Assembly: GCF_003633895.1 (NCBI RefSeq)
Contig: NZ_RBID01000014.1
Coordinates: 186,001 to 250,000 of the forward strand
Length of the DNA: 64,000 bases
From: Vogesella indigofera
GTDB taxonomy: Bacteria; Pseudomonadota; Gammaproteobacteria; Burkholderiales; Chromobacteriaceae
Direction of reading: 5' to 3'
A program made the position numbers and the translations under genes. The notes under the pieces are model-generated. The model made no database searches. It was not told the origin of the DNA and saw only the letters and a program-made list of their open reading frames with translations. Shown piece by piece: positions 1 through 7,925 of the stretch (position 1 is the stretch's first letter; each line of letters opens with the position of its first letter).

Positions 1-83
1 GGCAGCACCAGCAGCACCACCAGCACGATCACCACGTGCAGGCTGTCGTTGACGAGGTCGACGGCAATATCGGGAGTCAGCAT
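1..83 (-). CDS. fliQ: FliQ flagellar export-gate protein, N-terminal part (cut by window edge)
   Basis: FliQ is a small two-helix membrane protein of the flagellar type III export gate, together with FliP and FliR. Only about 27 N-terminal residues are in the window. They begin MLTPDIAVDLVND and continue into a run of Val and Leu that forms the first membrane helix, as in FliQ proteins. The start codon shares one base with the fliP stop (TGATG), so translation is probably coupled. Family assignment rests on this short N-terminus plus its position directly after fliP. Confidence 0.85.
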   Translation of the reverse strand, partial: MLTPDIAVDLVNDSLHVVIVLVVLLVL

Positions 84-841
84 CAGTAGGCCTGTATCGA
101 GGTAACCAGGGTGTTGACGGTCAGCGACCAGCCGTCCACCAGCACGAACAGCAGGAGCTTCAGCGGCAGCGAGATCACCAGCGGCGACAGCATCATCATG
201 CCCATCGCCATCAGCACGCTGGACACCACCAGGTCAATCACCAGGAAGGGGATGAACAGCATGCAGCCGATCTGGAACGCGGTTTTCAGCTCGGACAGCA
301 CGAAGGCGGCCAGCTTCACCGCAAACGCGTGCTGGCGCGGGTCGCGGATGTGGCTCTCGCCGGACAGCTTGGCGATCTGCGCCAGCGCGCTCTTGCCGGT
401 CTGCGCCAGCATGAAGCGCGACAGCGGCGCCTCGGCGCGCAGCAGCGCCTCCGGCATGCTGATCTGGTCCTGGTCGTAGGGCAGCATCGCCTTGTTCCAC
501 ACCTCGACGCCGACCGGGCGCATCACCAGCAGGGTCAGGATCAGCGCCACGCCGGTGACGATGCGGTTGGGCAGGCCCTGCTGCAGGCCCAGCGCCTGGC
601 GCAGCAGCGACAGCACGATCACGAAGCGGGTGAAGCTGGTCATCATCAGCACCAGCACCGGCAGCAGACCGAGCAGGGTCATCAGCACCAGGATCTGGGT
701 CTTGACGGTGAAGTCCACCGCGCCGCCCTGGCCGCTGGCGGACAGCAGCTTCAGCGTGTCGTCGGCCTGCGCCAGCGGCGCCGCCAGCAGCAACAGCGCC
801 GGCAGCAGCGGCCGCAGGCGGCGCCACAGCATTGGCATCAT
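83..841 (-). CDS. fliP: FliP flagellar type III secretion export-gate protein
   Basis: FliP is the main pore-forming subunit of the flagellar export gate in the inner membrane. The 252-residue protein has a hydrophobic leader (LLPALLLLAAPLAQA) that is probably cleaved. It then shows conserved FliP stretches: a helix around residues 45-70 ending TSFTRFVIVLSLLRQALG, the sequence RDPRQHAF in the periplasmic domain, and closing hydrophobic helices (SSVLMAMGMMMLSP). The start overlaps the fliN stop (ATGA). No fliO lies between fliN and fliP, as in lateral flagellar clusters. Confidence 0.95.
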   Translation of the reverse strand: MMPMLWRRLRPLLPALLLLAAPLAQADDTLKLLSASGQGGAVDFTVKTQILVLMTLLGLLPVLVLMMTSFTRFVIVLSLLRQALGLQQGLPNRIVTGVALILTLLVMRPVGVEVWNKAMLPYDQDQISMPEALLRAEAPLSRFMLAQTGKSALAQIAKLSGESHIRDPRQHAFAVKLAAFVLSELKTAFQIGCMLFIPFLVIDLVVSSVLMAMGMMMLSPLVISLPLKLLLFVLVDGWSLTVNTLVTSIQAY

Positions 842-1191
842 GAGGTCAGCGCGTCGAGGTCGAGATTGTCCAGCGCGATCACGCGCAGGCCGTAGTTCTC
901 GCCGGCGACCACCACTTCGGCCTTGCCGATGGCGGTGCCGTTGATCTTGATGTCCAGCGGCGCGCCGGCCAGCTTGTCCAGCTCGATCACCGAGCCGGGA
1001 TCGATGCTGGCGAGGTCGGCGAGCGAGATCTCGGCGGTGCCGACTTCCAGCGTCAGCGACACCGGGATCTTGCGCAGGAAGCCCTGCATGTCGCGCGCCG
1101 GGCGTGCCGGCAGCGGCGCCTCGTGGCTGGCGTCGGCGGCGGGCATGCCGTCCAGCATGCCGTCGAGGTCGAAATCGTCGGGTGATTGCAT
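838..1191 (-). CDS. fliN: FliN flagellar motor switch / C-ring protein
   Basis: FliN forms the lower part of the flagellar C-ring and binds the export ATPase complex. The 117-residue protein has an acidic, variable N-terminus (MQSPDDFDLDGMLDGM). A SpoA (FliN/FliM C-terminal) domain follows from about residue 40, with VSLTLEVGTAEISLADLASIDPGSVIELDKLAG and a terminal NYGLRVI. It lies 3 bases after fliM and overlaps fliP by 4 bases, so fliM-N-P-Q are one minus-strand operon. Confidence 0.94.
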   Translation of the reverse strand: MQSPDDFDLDGMLDGMPAADASHEAPLPARPARDMQGFLRKIPVSLTLEVGTAEISLADLASIDPGSVIELDKLAGAPLDIKINGTAIGKAEVVVAGENYGLRVIALDNLDLDALTS

Positions 1192-1194
1192 CGT

Positions 1195-2049
1195 TTACTC
1201 CACATCCTGAAATGAGGTAAGGCACAGCTTGCCGCCGCGGTCGACCACGCTGGCGGCGAACAGGCGCTTGCGGCCAACGTAGACATCGGTCTGCGGCGGC
1301 AGCCGGATCGGCAGCACGCTGCCGACCTGCAGGTCGAGCACCTCGCCCAGCGGCAGCCGCTTTTCCAGCAGCTGTGCGCGCAGGCGCAGGCGCAGCTGTT
1401 CGGTGAACGGCAGCGGCTCGCTGCTGGCCACCGCTTCCGGCAGCCGGTCGCCGGCCAGCTGTTGCAGCAGGTAGCCGACGCTGTCGTCGTCCAGCCCCAG
1501 CGCGATGCGGCCCTGCGCCACGCCGCTGTGGTCGGCCAGTGTCAGCACCGCCTCCCAGCTGGGCCTGTCGCGCAGTGCGAACGACAGGTTGTCGATGCCG
1601 TCGCCGGCGGCGAGCGCATGGCCGCCGCGCTGCATGCTGGCCAGCAGCAGCTGCGACAGGCGGTTGCCGAGCAGGCGCGCCAGGCGGTGTTCGGTTTCGG
1701 TTTCGCGGCTACTGTCGGCCGTGCCGGCGCTGCTGCCGTTGCCGCCGTAGCGGTAGTCGAGGATCTGCAGCAGCAGCTGGCGTTCGATATGCACGGCAAA
1801 GGCGCCGCCGCCCCAGCGGTGCCAGGTGCGGCGCGGCTCATCCTGCGATGCGTCGCCGGCGACGAGCTGGCTGAGCACGAAGCGGGCGTGGTAGCGCGCG
1901 TTCAGTTCGCGCTGCACGAAATCGGCTAGCGCCTGCTGCAGGGTGCGCAAGTACACGGGCAGCAGGTGGAACGGGCGGCCCAGGGTTGCGGTGGCAACGG
2001 GGGGCAGTCGCGCGCCGTCGGCTGGAGCAAGAATTCTGGACTTGGGCAT
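1195..2049 (-). CDS. fliM: FliM flagellar motor switch protein, lateral type
   Basis: FliM builds the middle of the C-ring and, in chemotactic motors, binds CheY-P with an N-terminal peptide. This 284-residue protein is shorter than the usual 320-330. Its middle domain includes YRYGGNG, and a C-terminal SpoA domain ends near LCLTSFQDVE. The N-terminus starts MPKSRILAPADGARL and shows no EIDALL-type CheY-binding peptide. That fits a lateral motor wired differently from the polar one. It is the first gene of the minus-strand fliMNPQ operon and is divergent from fliE. Confidence 0.88.
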   Translation of the reverse strand: MPKSRILAPADGARLPPVATATLGRPFHLLPVYLRTLQQALADFVQRELNARYHARFVLSQLVAGDASQDEPRRTWHRWGGGAFAVHIERQLLLQILDYRYGGNGSSAGTADSSRETETEHRLARLLGNRLSQLLLASMQRGGHALAAGDGIDNLSFALRDRPSWEAVLTLADHSGVAQGRIALGLDDDSVGYLLQQLAGDRLPEAVASSEPLPFTEQLRLRLRAQLLEKRLPLGEVLDLQVGSVLPIRLPPQTDVYVGRKRLFAASVVDRGGKLCLTSFQDVE

Positions 2050-2152
2050 GGCGGGTCGGTTTCAGGTGGCGGTATCGGGCTGGCCGGCGGGCTGTTGTCG
2101 CCGCGACGCACTGATGGAAGCCGCATCTTACTGAATGCCCTCCGGGCGGAAG

Positions 2153-2167
2153 GGTGAAAATTCACAT
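2153..2167. promoter_or_regulatory. Near-palindromic operator candidate, site 1 (fliM-fliE)
   Basis: GGTGAAAATTCACAT has the inverted arms GTGA and TCAC. It lies in the divergent fliM-fliE region, about two helical turns (22 bp) from a second near-identical site. Binding protein unknown; see the finding on the shared motif. Confidence 0.4.
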
Positions 2168-2174
2168 AACGATC

Positions 2175-2189
2175 TGTGAAAATTTACAC
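2175..2189. promoter_or_regulatory. Near-palindromic operator candidate, site 2 (fliM-fliE)
   Basis: TGTGAAAATTTACAC differs from the site upstream of fliD (7843-7857) at only three of 15 positions. It sits 123 bp before the fliE start. Read as a CRP-like box, it is TGTGA, six bases, then ACACG. Confidence 0.45.
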
Positions 2190-2311
2190 GGTTCATTGGT
2201 AAGTGCACGTTTAAACTGCGCCACGTTCCAATCCTTCCTGCTGCCGGCCCGGACAGGGCTTTCCGCCCGCTGCCGCCACGGCGCAGGCAAACGCTTCTGG
2301 TGAGAGAGAGC

Positions 2312-2650
2312 ATGGCAATTAACCTTGATCTGCTGATCGCTGCCGATCAGCAGCAGATCGCCAAAGACATGGGCGCGCTGTCGCACATCGCGGCGGCCTC
2401 GCCGCTGGAGACGGGCAGCGCCGATACCGCGGTCAGTTTCTCCGGCGCGATGATGAACGCGGTCAGCGAGGTCGATACCCAGAACCGCGTCGCCAGCGAC
2501 AAGATGGCCGATGTCGACAGCGGCCGCAGTGACGATCTGGTCGGCGCCATGATGCTGAGCCAGGAAGCCAGCCTGTCCTTCTCCATGCTGATGCAGGTCC
2601 GTAACAAGGTCGTCGCCGCCGTCGACGACCTGATCAAGATGCCAATCTGA
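2312..2650 (+). CDS. fliE: FliE flagellar hook-basal body junction protein
   Basis: FliE links the MS ring to the proximal rod. The 112-residue product has the FliE C-terminal pattern, helical and ending near SFSMLMQVRNKVVAAVDDLIKMPI. An in-frame start four codons upstream exists, but the ATG at 2312 directly follows the purine-rich gagagag and gives the usual MAI-type N-terminus. It is the first gene of the fliEFGHIJ operon. In classical lateral clusters a lafK regulator precedes it, and none is present here. Confidence 0.9.
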   Translation: MAINLDLLIAADQQQIAKDMGALSHIAAASPLETGSADTAVSFSGAMMNAVSEVDTQNRVASDKMADVDSGRSDDLVGAMMLSQEASLSFSMLMQVRNKVVAAVDDLIKMPI

Positions 2651-2663
2651 CTGGCGGTTCCCC

Positions 2664-4358
2664 GTGCTGACTCAACTCAAAAACGGCTTTTCCGGCCTGC
2701 GGGCCAAAGGCCTGCCCCCGGCGGCGCTGCCCGCCGCCACCTGGCGTTACCTGTTGCCGCTGCTGATGCTGGCGCTGGCCTTGACCGTGCTGGTGGTGGT
2801 CTACCTGTGGCACGACGACGCCAGCTACAAGCCGGTGTTCGGCGAGCAGGAAAAGGTGTCCGCCGCCGACATGATGGCGGTGCTCGACGCCGAGAAAATC
2901 CCCTATCGCCTGCATCCGCAGAGCGGCCAGGTGCTGGTGCCGGAGGCGCAGCTGGGCCGCGTGCGCATGCAGCTGGCCGGCAAGGGCGTGGTGGCGCAGC
3001 TGCCGGCCGGGCTGGAGCTGCTGGACAACAATGATCCGCTGGGCGTCAGCCAGTTCGTGCAGGACGTGCGCTTCCGCCGCGGCCTGGAGGGCGAGCTGGT
3101 ACAGAGCATCCTGGCGCTGGAGCCGGTGCGCGCCGCGCGTGTGCACCTGTCGCTGCCGAAAAGCAGCGCCTTCGTCGGCGCCAACGAGGACAAGGGCTCG
3201 GCCTCGGTGGTGGTGACGCTGAAGGCGGGGCAGAGCCTGAGCAACGAACAGGTGTCCGCCATCGTCAAGCTGGTGTCCGGCAGCGTGTCCACGCTGGCCC
3301 CGGCACGGGTGACGCTGGTCGACCAGGCCGGCAACCTGCTGTCGGCGCGGCTGACGCTGGCCGAGGGCGGCATCGCGCTGAACGAGAGCGACAACGAGCG
3401 CCGCCACCGCGAGCAGGCGCTGGAAAACGTGCGCGCGCTGCTGGCGCCGGTGGTCGGCGCCGACAACTTCCGCGTCAGCATCGCCGCCGAAGTCGACAAC
3501 GACCGCATCAACGAAACGCGCGAGAAGTACGGCGAGGCACCGAAGGTGACCAACGAGGCCTCGCGCGAGGAAAAGAGCAACGAAAAGGCGGCGCTGGGCA
3601 TCCCCGGCTCGCTGTCCAACCTGCCGATCGACACCGACGCCTCGATGCCGGCGGCCGAGGGCTCCGCGGTCAGCAAGAACGCGGTCACCCGCCAGTACGC
3701 CTACGACCGCAGCATCATGCAGATCCAGCATGCGCGCGGCGAATTGTCCCGCCTCAGCGTGGCGGTGGTGCTGAACGAGGACGCGGCGCCGAACGGCCGG
3801 GCGTGGACGCCGGCGCAGCTGGCCGGCATCGACAAGCTGCTGCGCGGCGGCCTCGGCATCAAGGCCGAACGCGGCGACGCGCTGGTGCTGTCGGCACTGG
3901 CCTTCCCGGCACAGGCGGCGCCGCTGCCGTGGTGGGAGGAGGGCGGCGTGTGGCTGCCGACCGCGCTGTCGTGGGCCGGTTACGCCATCAGCGGCCTGCT
4001 GCTGTACCTGCTGCTGGCGCGGCCGCTGCTGAAGCTGCTGCGGCAAAGGTTGGCCGCACCGTTGCCGGCGGCACTGCCGGTGGCGTTTGCCAGCCCCGAG
4101 CCGCTGCTGCTGACCCCGGACGACACGCCGCAGCCGGCCCCGGCCGACGAGCGCGCCGCGATGGCGGCGCTGCCCGACCCGACGGCGGCGCGCAGCGGCA
4201 GCACCGTGGTGCCGCTGCTGGAGAACTACGATCTGCCGCCGGCCGGTTCCAGCGTCGACGTGCTGGTCGATCACCTGAAGCATCTGGCGGCGAAAGAGCC
4301 GGAGCGCGTCGCCGAAGTCGTCAAACAATGGGTACAGAAAAATGGACGAACTCAATAA
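2664..4358 (+). CDS. fliF: FliF flagellar MS-ring protein
   Basis: FliF oligomerises into the inner-membrane MS ring on which the motor is built. The 564-residue protein has one membrane helix at about residues 29-49 and a large periplasmic ring-building region (EKVSAADMMAVLDAEKIPYRL onward). A second helix lies at about 432-455, followed by a cytoplasmic tail whose last 35 residues (VDHLKHLAAKEPERVAEVVKQW) match the FliG-binding end. The start is a GTG with a weak ribosome site, 13 bases after fliE. The 3' end overlaps fliG by 17 bases. The word AAGGTTGGCCGCA at 4047-4058 is read in frame as RLAA. Confidence 0.95.
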   Translation: MLTQLKNGFSGLRAKGLPPAALPAATWRYLLPLLMLALALTVLVVVYLWHDDASYKPVFGEQEKVSAADMMAVLDAEKIPYRLHPQSGQVLVPEAQLGRVRMQLAGKGVVAQLPAGLELLDNNDPLGVSQFVQDVRFRRGLEGELVQSILALEPVRAARVHLSLPKSSAFVGANEDKGSASVVVTLKAGQSLSNEQVSAIVKLVSGSVSTLAPARVTLVDQAGNLLSARLTLAEGGIALNESDNERRHREQALENVRALLAPVVGADNFRVSIAAEVDNDRINETREKYGEAPKVTNEASREEKSNEKAALGIPGSLSNLPIDTDASMPAAEGSAVSKNAVTRQYAYDRSIMQIQHARGELSRLSVAVVLNEDAAPNGRAWTPAQLAGIDKLLRGGLGIKAERGDALVLSALAFPAQAAPLPWWEEGGVWLPTALSWAGYAISGLLLYLLLARPLLKLLRQRLAAPLPAALPVAFASPEPLLLTPDDTPQPAPADERAAMAALPDPTAARSGSTVVPLLENYDLPPAGSSVDVLVDHLKHLAAKEPERVAEVVKQWVQKNGRTQ

Positions 4359-5403
4359 GTCCGACCTGCTGCACAACGCGGCGGCCAGTGCCGGTGTCGC
4401 GCTGGGTAACGCGGAAGGCATGACGCCGCTGGAACAGGCCGCCATCCTGCTGCTGTGCATGGGCGAGGAGCCGGCGTCGGCGGTGCTGCGCTGCCTGTCG
4501 CGCGAGGAGCTGCTGGCGGTGACGCAGGAAATGTCGTCGCTGAGCGGCATCAAGGTCGACGCGGTGAAGACCAGCATCCAGAAGTTCTTCGACGAATACC
4601 GTGAGCAGAGCGGGGTGCACGGCGCCAGCCGCGCCTTCCTCAAGCGCTCGCTGGATCTGGCGCTGGGCAGCGACATCGCCAACAGCGTGCTCAACAATAT
4701 CTACGGCGACGCCATCCGCCCGAAAATGGCGCGCCTGCAGTGGGTGTCGCCGAAGTGGCTGGCCGACCGCATCGCCGGCGAACACGTGCGCATGCAGGCG
4801 GTGTTCCTCGCCTTCCTGCCGCCGGCGCTGGCCGGGCAGGTGGTCGACGCGCTGCCGCAGGACAGCCGCGACCTGGTGCTGGTCAACATCGCGCGGCTGA
4901 AGGACATCGACCGCGAACTGCTGCAGGAGCTGGAAGAGCTGGTCAACAGCTGCCTGGACAGCCTGCACACGCAAAGCACGCTGGTGGAAGGCATGCAGCA
5001 GACCGCCGATATCATCAACCGCCTGCCGGGCGACCGCGCGCGCATGATCGAGCTGCTGCGCGGCCACGATCCGGAGATCGTCAACGAGATCGAGGCGCGC
5101 ATGTACGACTTCTTCATCCTGTCGCGGCAGACCGAGACCGTGCTGCTGCGCCTGACCGAGGAAGTGCCGCTGGAAATGTGGGCGATCGCGCTGAAGGGCG
5201 CCGAGCCGGCGGTCAGCCAGGCCATCACCCAGACCATGCCGCGCCGCCAGGCGCAGGCGTTCGAGGCGATGATGCGCCGCTCCGGCCCGGTGCCGCTCAG
5301 TCGCGTCGAGGAAGTGCGCCGTGACATCATGGCGCAGGTCAAGGCGCTGGCCGAGGCCGGCGAGATCGACCTGCAGCTGTTCGCCGAGGAAGTCGTCGAG
5401 TGA
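4342..5403 (+). CDS. fliG: FliG flagellar motor switch protein
   Basis: FliG is the rotor protein that contacts the MotA stator and transmits torque. The 353-residue protein shows the FliG N-terminal domain (LEQAAILLLCMGEEPASAVLRCLSREEL). A middle domain follows, and a C-terminal charge-rich torque helix region ends in RRSGPVPLSRVEEVRRDIM. Length is slightly above the usual 330-340. The start overlaps fliF, which suggests translational coupling. Confidence 0.95.
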   Translation: MDELNKSDLLHNAAASAGVALGNAEGMTPLEQAAILLLCMGEEPASAVLRCLSREELLAVTQEMSSLSGIKVDAVKTSIQKFFDEYREQSGVHGASRAFLKRSLDLALGSDIANSVLNNIYGDAIRPKMARLQWVSPKWLADRIAGEHVRMQAVFLAFLPPALAGQVVDALPQDSRDLVLVNIARLKDIDRELLQELEELVNSCLDSLHTQSTLVEGMQQTADIINRLPGDRARMIELLRGHDPEIVNEIEARMYDFFILSRQTETVLLRLTEEVPLEMWAIALKGAEPAVSQAITQTMPRRQAQAFEAMMRRSGPVPLSRVEEVRRDIMAQVKALAEAGEIDLQLFAEEVVE

Positions 5404-6092
5404 ACCCGTGGTGTCCCTACCGCTTTCCGCCGCTCATGGCGGCCCAGCTCGGTGCCCTGGCGGCGGCCGAGCCCGGCTCGGCGCAGGCCTCCGCCGCCGA
5501 CGGCTTCCGCCAGGGCATGGACCTCGGCTACGGCGAGGGCTACGCCAGCGGCGAGAGCGCCGGCAAGCAGGCCGGCTTTGACGCCGGCCTCGCCGCCGGA
5601 CGCGAACAGGGCCGTCGCGAGGCGATGCAGCAGGTGCTGGCGCAGTTCGACGGCGCGGCGCGGCCGCTGGACGCCGCCACCGCCGCCATGGAGCGCTGCC
5701 GCGTCGACTACCAGAGCGCGCTGCGCGAGGACGTGATCAACCTGGTGGCCAAGGTGGCGCGGCAGGTGATCCGCTGCGAGCTGACGCTGAAACCGGCGCA
5801 GATCCTCGACCTGGTGGAGGAAACGTTGGCCGCACTGCCGCCGCGCGCCGGCGAGGTGGAAATCCTGCTCAACAGCGAGGAATACCAGCGCATCCGCGAG
5901 CTGGCGCCGGAACGTGCCAGCCGCTGGGCGTTGCGCCCGGACAGCACGCTGGCGCAGGGCGAGTGCCGCATCCGCAGCGCCGACAGCGACATCGACGCCG
6001 GCTGCGAGCAGCGCCTGGGCGCCTGCGTCGAGCGCCTGCGCGAACAATTGAGTGCCGACAGCGCGCTGCCGCTGCCGGCGGGAGACGACTGA
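5400..6092 (+). CDS. fliH: FliH flagellar export ATPase regulator/stator
   Basis: FliH holds the FliI ATPase in check and docks it to the C-ring. The 230-residue protein has an Ala/Gly-rich N-terminal half with repeated small-residue spacing (GYGEGYASGESAGKQAG, about residues 44-70), typical of FliH/YscL. A conserved C-terminal domain follows. A GTG start overlaps the fliG stop. The GTTGGCCGCA word at 5825-5834 is translated in frame as TLAA within the C-terminal domain. Confidence 0.88.
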   Translation: MNPWCPYRFPPLMAAQLGALAAAEPGSAQASAADGFRQGMDLGYGEGYASGESAGKQAGFDAGLAAGREQGRREAMQQVLAQFDGAARPLDAATAAMERCRVDYQSALREDVINLVAKVARQVIRCELTLKPAQILDLVEETLAALPPRAGEVEILLNSEEYQRIRELAPERASRWALRPDSTLAQGECRIRSADSDIDAGCEQRLGACVERLREQLSADSALPLPAGDD

Positions 6093-6093
6093 G

Positions 6094-7404
6094 ATGCTGC
6101 GCGACGCGCTGGCGCGGCTGGACCTGTCCGACGTGCCGCTGGCCACCGTCACCGGCAAGCTGGTCGGCGCCTCCGGCCTGCTGCTGGAGAGCATCGGCTG
6201 TCCGCTGGAAACCGGGCAGCGCTGCCTGATCGAAACCGCCAGCGGCCATTACCTGGAAGCGCAGGTGGTCGGTTTCCGCCGCGAGGTGTCCTACCTGATG
6301 CCGTTCAAGAAGCCGGTCGGGCTCAGCACCGGCGCGCGGGTGATTCCCGCCGCCGACAGTGCCGGGCTGATGATCGGCAACAGCTGGCTGGGGCGCATCG
6401 TCAACGGCCTCGGCGAGCCGCTGGACGAGCGCGGCCGCCTCGGCGGCGACATGCCGCTGGCGGCGCATCCGCCGCAGATCAACCCGCTGCGCAAGCAGCC
6501 GGTGGCGCAGCCGCTGGATGTCGGCGTCGCCGCCATCAACGGCCTGTTGACGCTGGGCCGCGGCCAACGTGTCGGCCTGTTCGCCGGCAGCGGCGTCGGC
6601 AAGAGCGTGCTGTTGGGCATGATCACCCGCCACACCGAGGCCGAGGTGGTCGTGGTCGGCCTGATCGGCGAGCGCGGTCGCGAGGTGCGCGAATTCGTCG
6701 AGCACGCGCTGGGCAAGGACGGCCTCGCCAAGGCGGTGCTGGTGGTGGCGCCGGCCGACGAATCGCCGCTGATGCGGCTGAAGGCCACCGAGCTGTGCCA
6801 CACCATCGCCGCCCATTTCCGCGATCAGGGCCGCAACGTGCTGCTGCTGGTCGATTCGCTGACCCGCTACGCGATGGCGCAGCGCGAGGTGGCGCTGGCG
6901 CTGGGCGAGCCGCCGGCGACGCGCGGCTACCCGCCGTCGGTGTTCGGCATGCTGCCGGCGCTGGCGGAGAGCGCCGGCAACGGCGAGGGCAGCAGCGGCA
7001 GCATGACCGCGATCTACACCGTGCTGGCGGAAGGCGACGACCAGCAGGACCCGGTGGTCGATACCGCGCGCGCCATTCTCGACGGCCACATCGTGCTGTC
7101 GCGGGCGCTGGCGGAGCAGGGCCACTACCCGGCGATCGACATCGGCGCCTCGGTCAGCCGCTGCATGAGCCAGATCGGCAGCCGGGGGCACCTGGACGCG
7201 GCGCGCACGCTGAAGGCGCTGTGGGGCCGCTACCAGGAAATCCGTGGTCTGATCCCGCTCGGCGGCTACGTGCCGGGCGCCGACGCCCAGGCCGACCGCG
7301 CGGTACGGCTGATGCCGCAGATCGAACAGCTGCTGTGTCAGCGCGCCGACGACGCCGTCACGCTGCCGCAGGTGATCGCCCAACTGGAGGCACTGCTCGC
7401 ATGA
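6094..7404 (+). CDS. fliI: FliI flagellum-specific export ATPase
   Basis: FliI is the F1-beta-like ATPase that feeds substrates into the flagellar export gate. The 436-residue product has a Walker A motif (GLFAGSGVGKS, about residues 160-171) and a Walker B region (NVLLLVDSLTRYA, near 250). The catalytic region GERGREVREFVEHALG is also present. I chose the ATG at 6094 because an upstream in-frame start would lie inside fliH and add a non-homologous basic tail. The stop overlaps the fliJ start (ATGA). Confidence 0.96.
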   Translation: MLRDALARLDLSDVPLATVTGKLVGASGLLLESIGCPLETGQRCLIETASGHYLEAQVVGFRREVSYLMPFKKPVGLSTGARVIPAADSAGLMIGNSWLGRIVNGLGEPLDERGRLGGDMPLAAHPPQINPLRKQPVAQPLDVGVAAINGLLTLGRGQRVGLFAGSGVGKSVLLGMITRHTEAEVVVVGLIGERGREVREFVEHALGKDGLAKAVLVVAPADESPLMRLKATELCHTIAAHFRDQGRNVLLLVDSLTRYAMAQREVALALGEPPATRGYPPSVFGMLPALAESAGNGEGSSGSMTAIYTVLAEGDDQQDPVVDTARAILDGHIVLSRALAEQGHYPAIDIGASVSRCMSQIGSRGHLDAARTLKALWGRYQEIRGLIPLGGYVPGADAQADRAVRLMPQIEQLLCQRADDAVTLPQVIAQLEALLA

Positions 7405-7847
7405 TCAAGGCCCGCACCACGCTGCAAAACCTGCAGCAACTGCTGACGCTGAAGGACGCCGACGTGGCGCGGCTGCAGCGCGAAGTCGCCGACAAGCGGC
7501 AACTGCAGGAACGCTACCAGCGCAACATCCAGCGCATGGACGAGCTGTGCCGCCACAGCGGCGCCAGCGGCAGCCGCACGCTGCCGGCGCTGGCGCTCAA
7601 TTGCGCCGGTTACAAGGACGCGCTGCTGCAGCTGAAACAGTCGCAGCAGCTGGACCTGCAGCTGGCCGAGGCCGATACCGCGGTCAGCCAGCAGGCGCTG
7701 CTGGCGGCAAGCCTGCGGCGCGAGGTGCTGATGAGCCTGCAGCAGCGCACCGCCGCTGATCTCGCGCAGCAGCAGCAACGTCAGGAACAGAAGCGCAGCG
7801 ACGACCAGGCCAGCCTGGCGTGGCTGCGACAGCAGGGGCCGATGTGA
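7401..7847 (+). CDS. fliJ: FliJ flagellar export chaperone / ATPase stalk
   Basis: FliJ is a coiled-coil protein that sits in the FliI ring and escorts export chaperones. The 148-residue product is almost entirely helical and rich in Gln, Leu and Arg, with heptad-like patterns throughout. Sequence conservation in FliJ is low, so the call leans on length, coiled-coil character and position directly after fliI (ATGA overlap). The stop codon lies inside the near-palindrome at 7843-7857. Confidence 0.85.
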   Translation: MIKARTTLQNLQQLLTLKDADVARLQREVADKRQLQERYQRNIQRMDELCRHSGASGSRTLPALALNCAGYKDALLQLKQSQQLDLQLAEADTAVSQQALLAASLRREVLMSLQQRTAADLAQQQQRQEQKRSDDQASLAWLRQQGPM

Positions 7848-7857
7848 TTATTCACAC
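7843..7857. promoter_or_regulatory. Near-palindromic operator candidate upstream of fliD
   Basis: TGTGATTATTCACAC has perfect TGTGA/TCACA arms around four bases. It matches 12 of 15 positions of site 2 upstream of fliE. It covers the fliJ stop codon and lies about 70 bp before the fliD start, where a promoter is expected. Confidence 0.45.
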
Positions 7858-7925
7858 TTTTTCAAGCAAACAGCGCGCCGCGTCGCCTTGTCAGGTATTC
7901 GCGACGCGTTCGGAGGAACAGGAAA

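Noticed and set aside
2175-2189. Canonical CRP site (TGTGA-N6-TCACA) upstream of fliE
   Set aside because: The right arm is ACACG at that spacing. The true symmetry has fewer bases between the arms, so it is reported as a distinct motif.
2634-4697. 687-codon minus-strand open frame opposite fliF
   Set aside because: Shadow of fliF and fliG with no ribosome site or recognisable domain.
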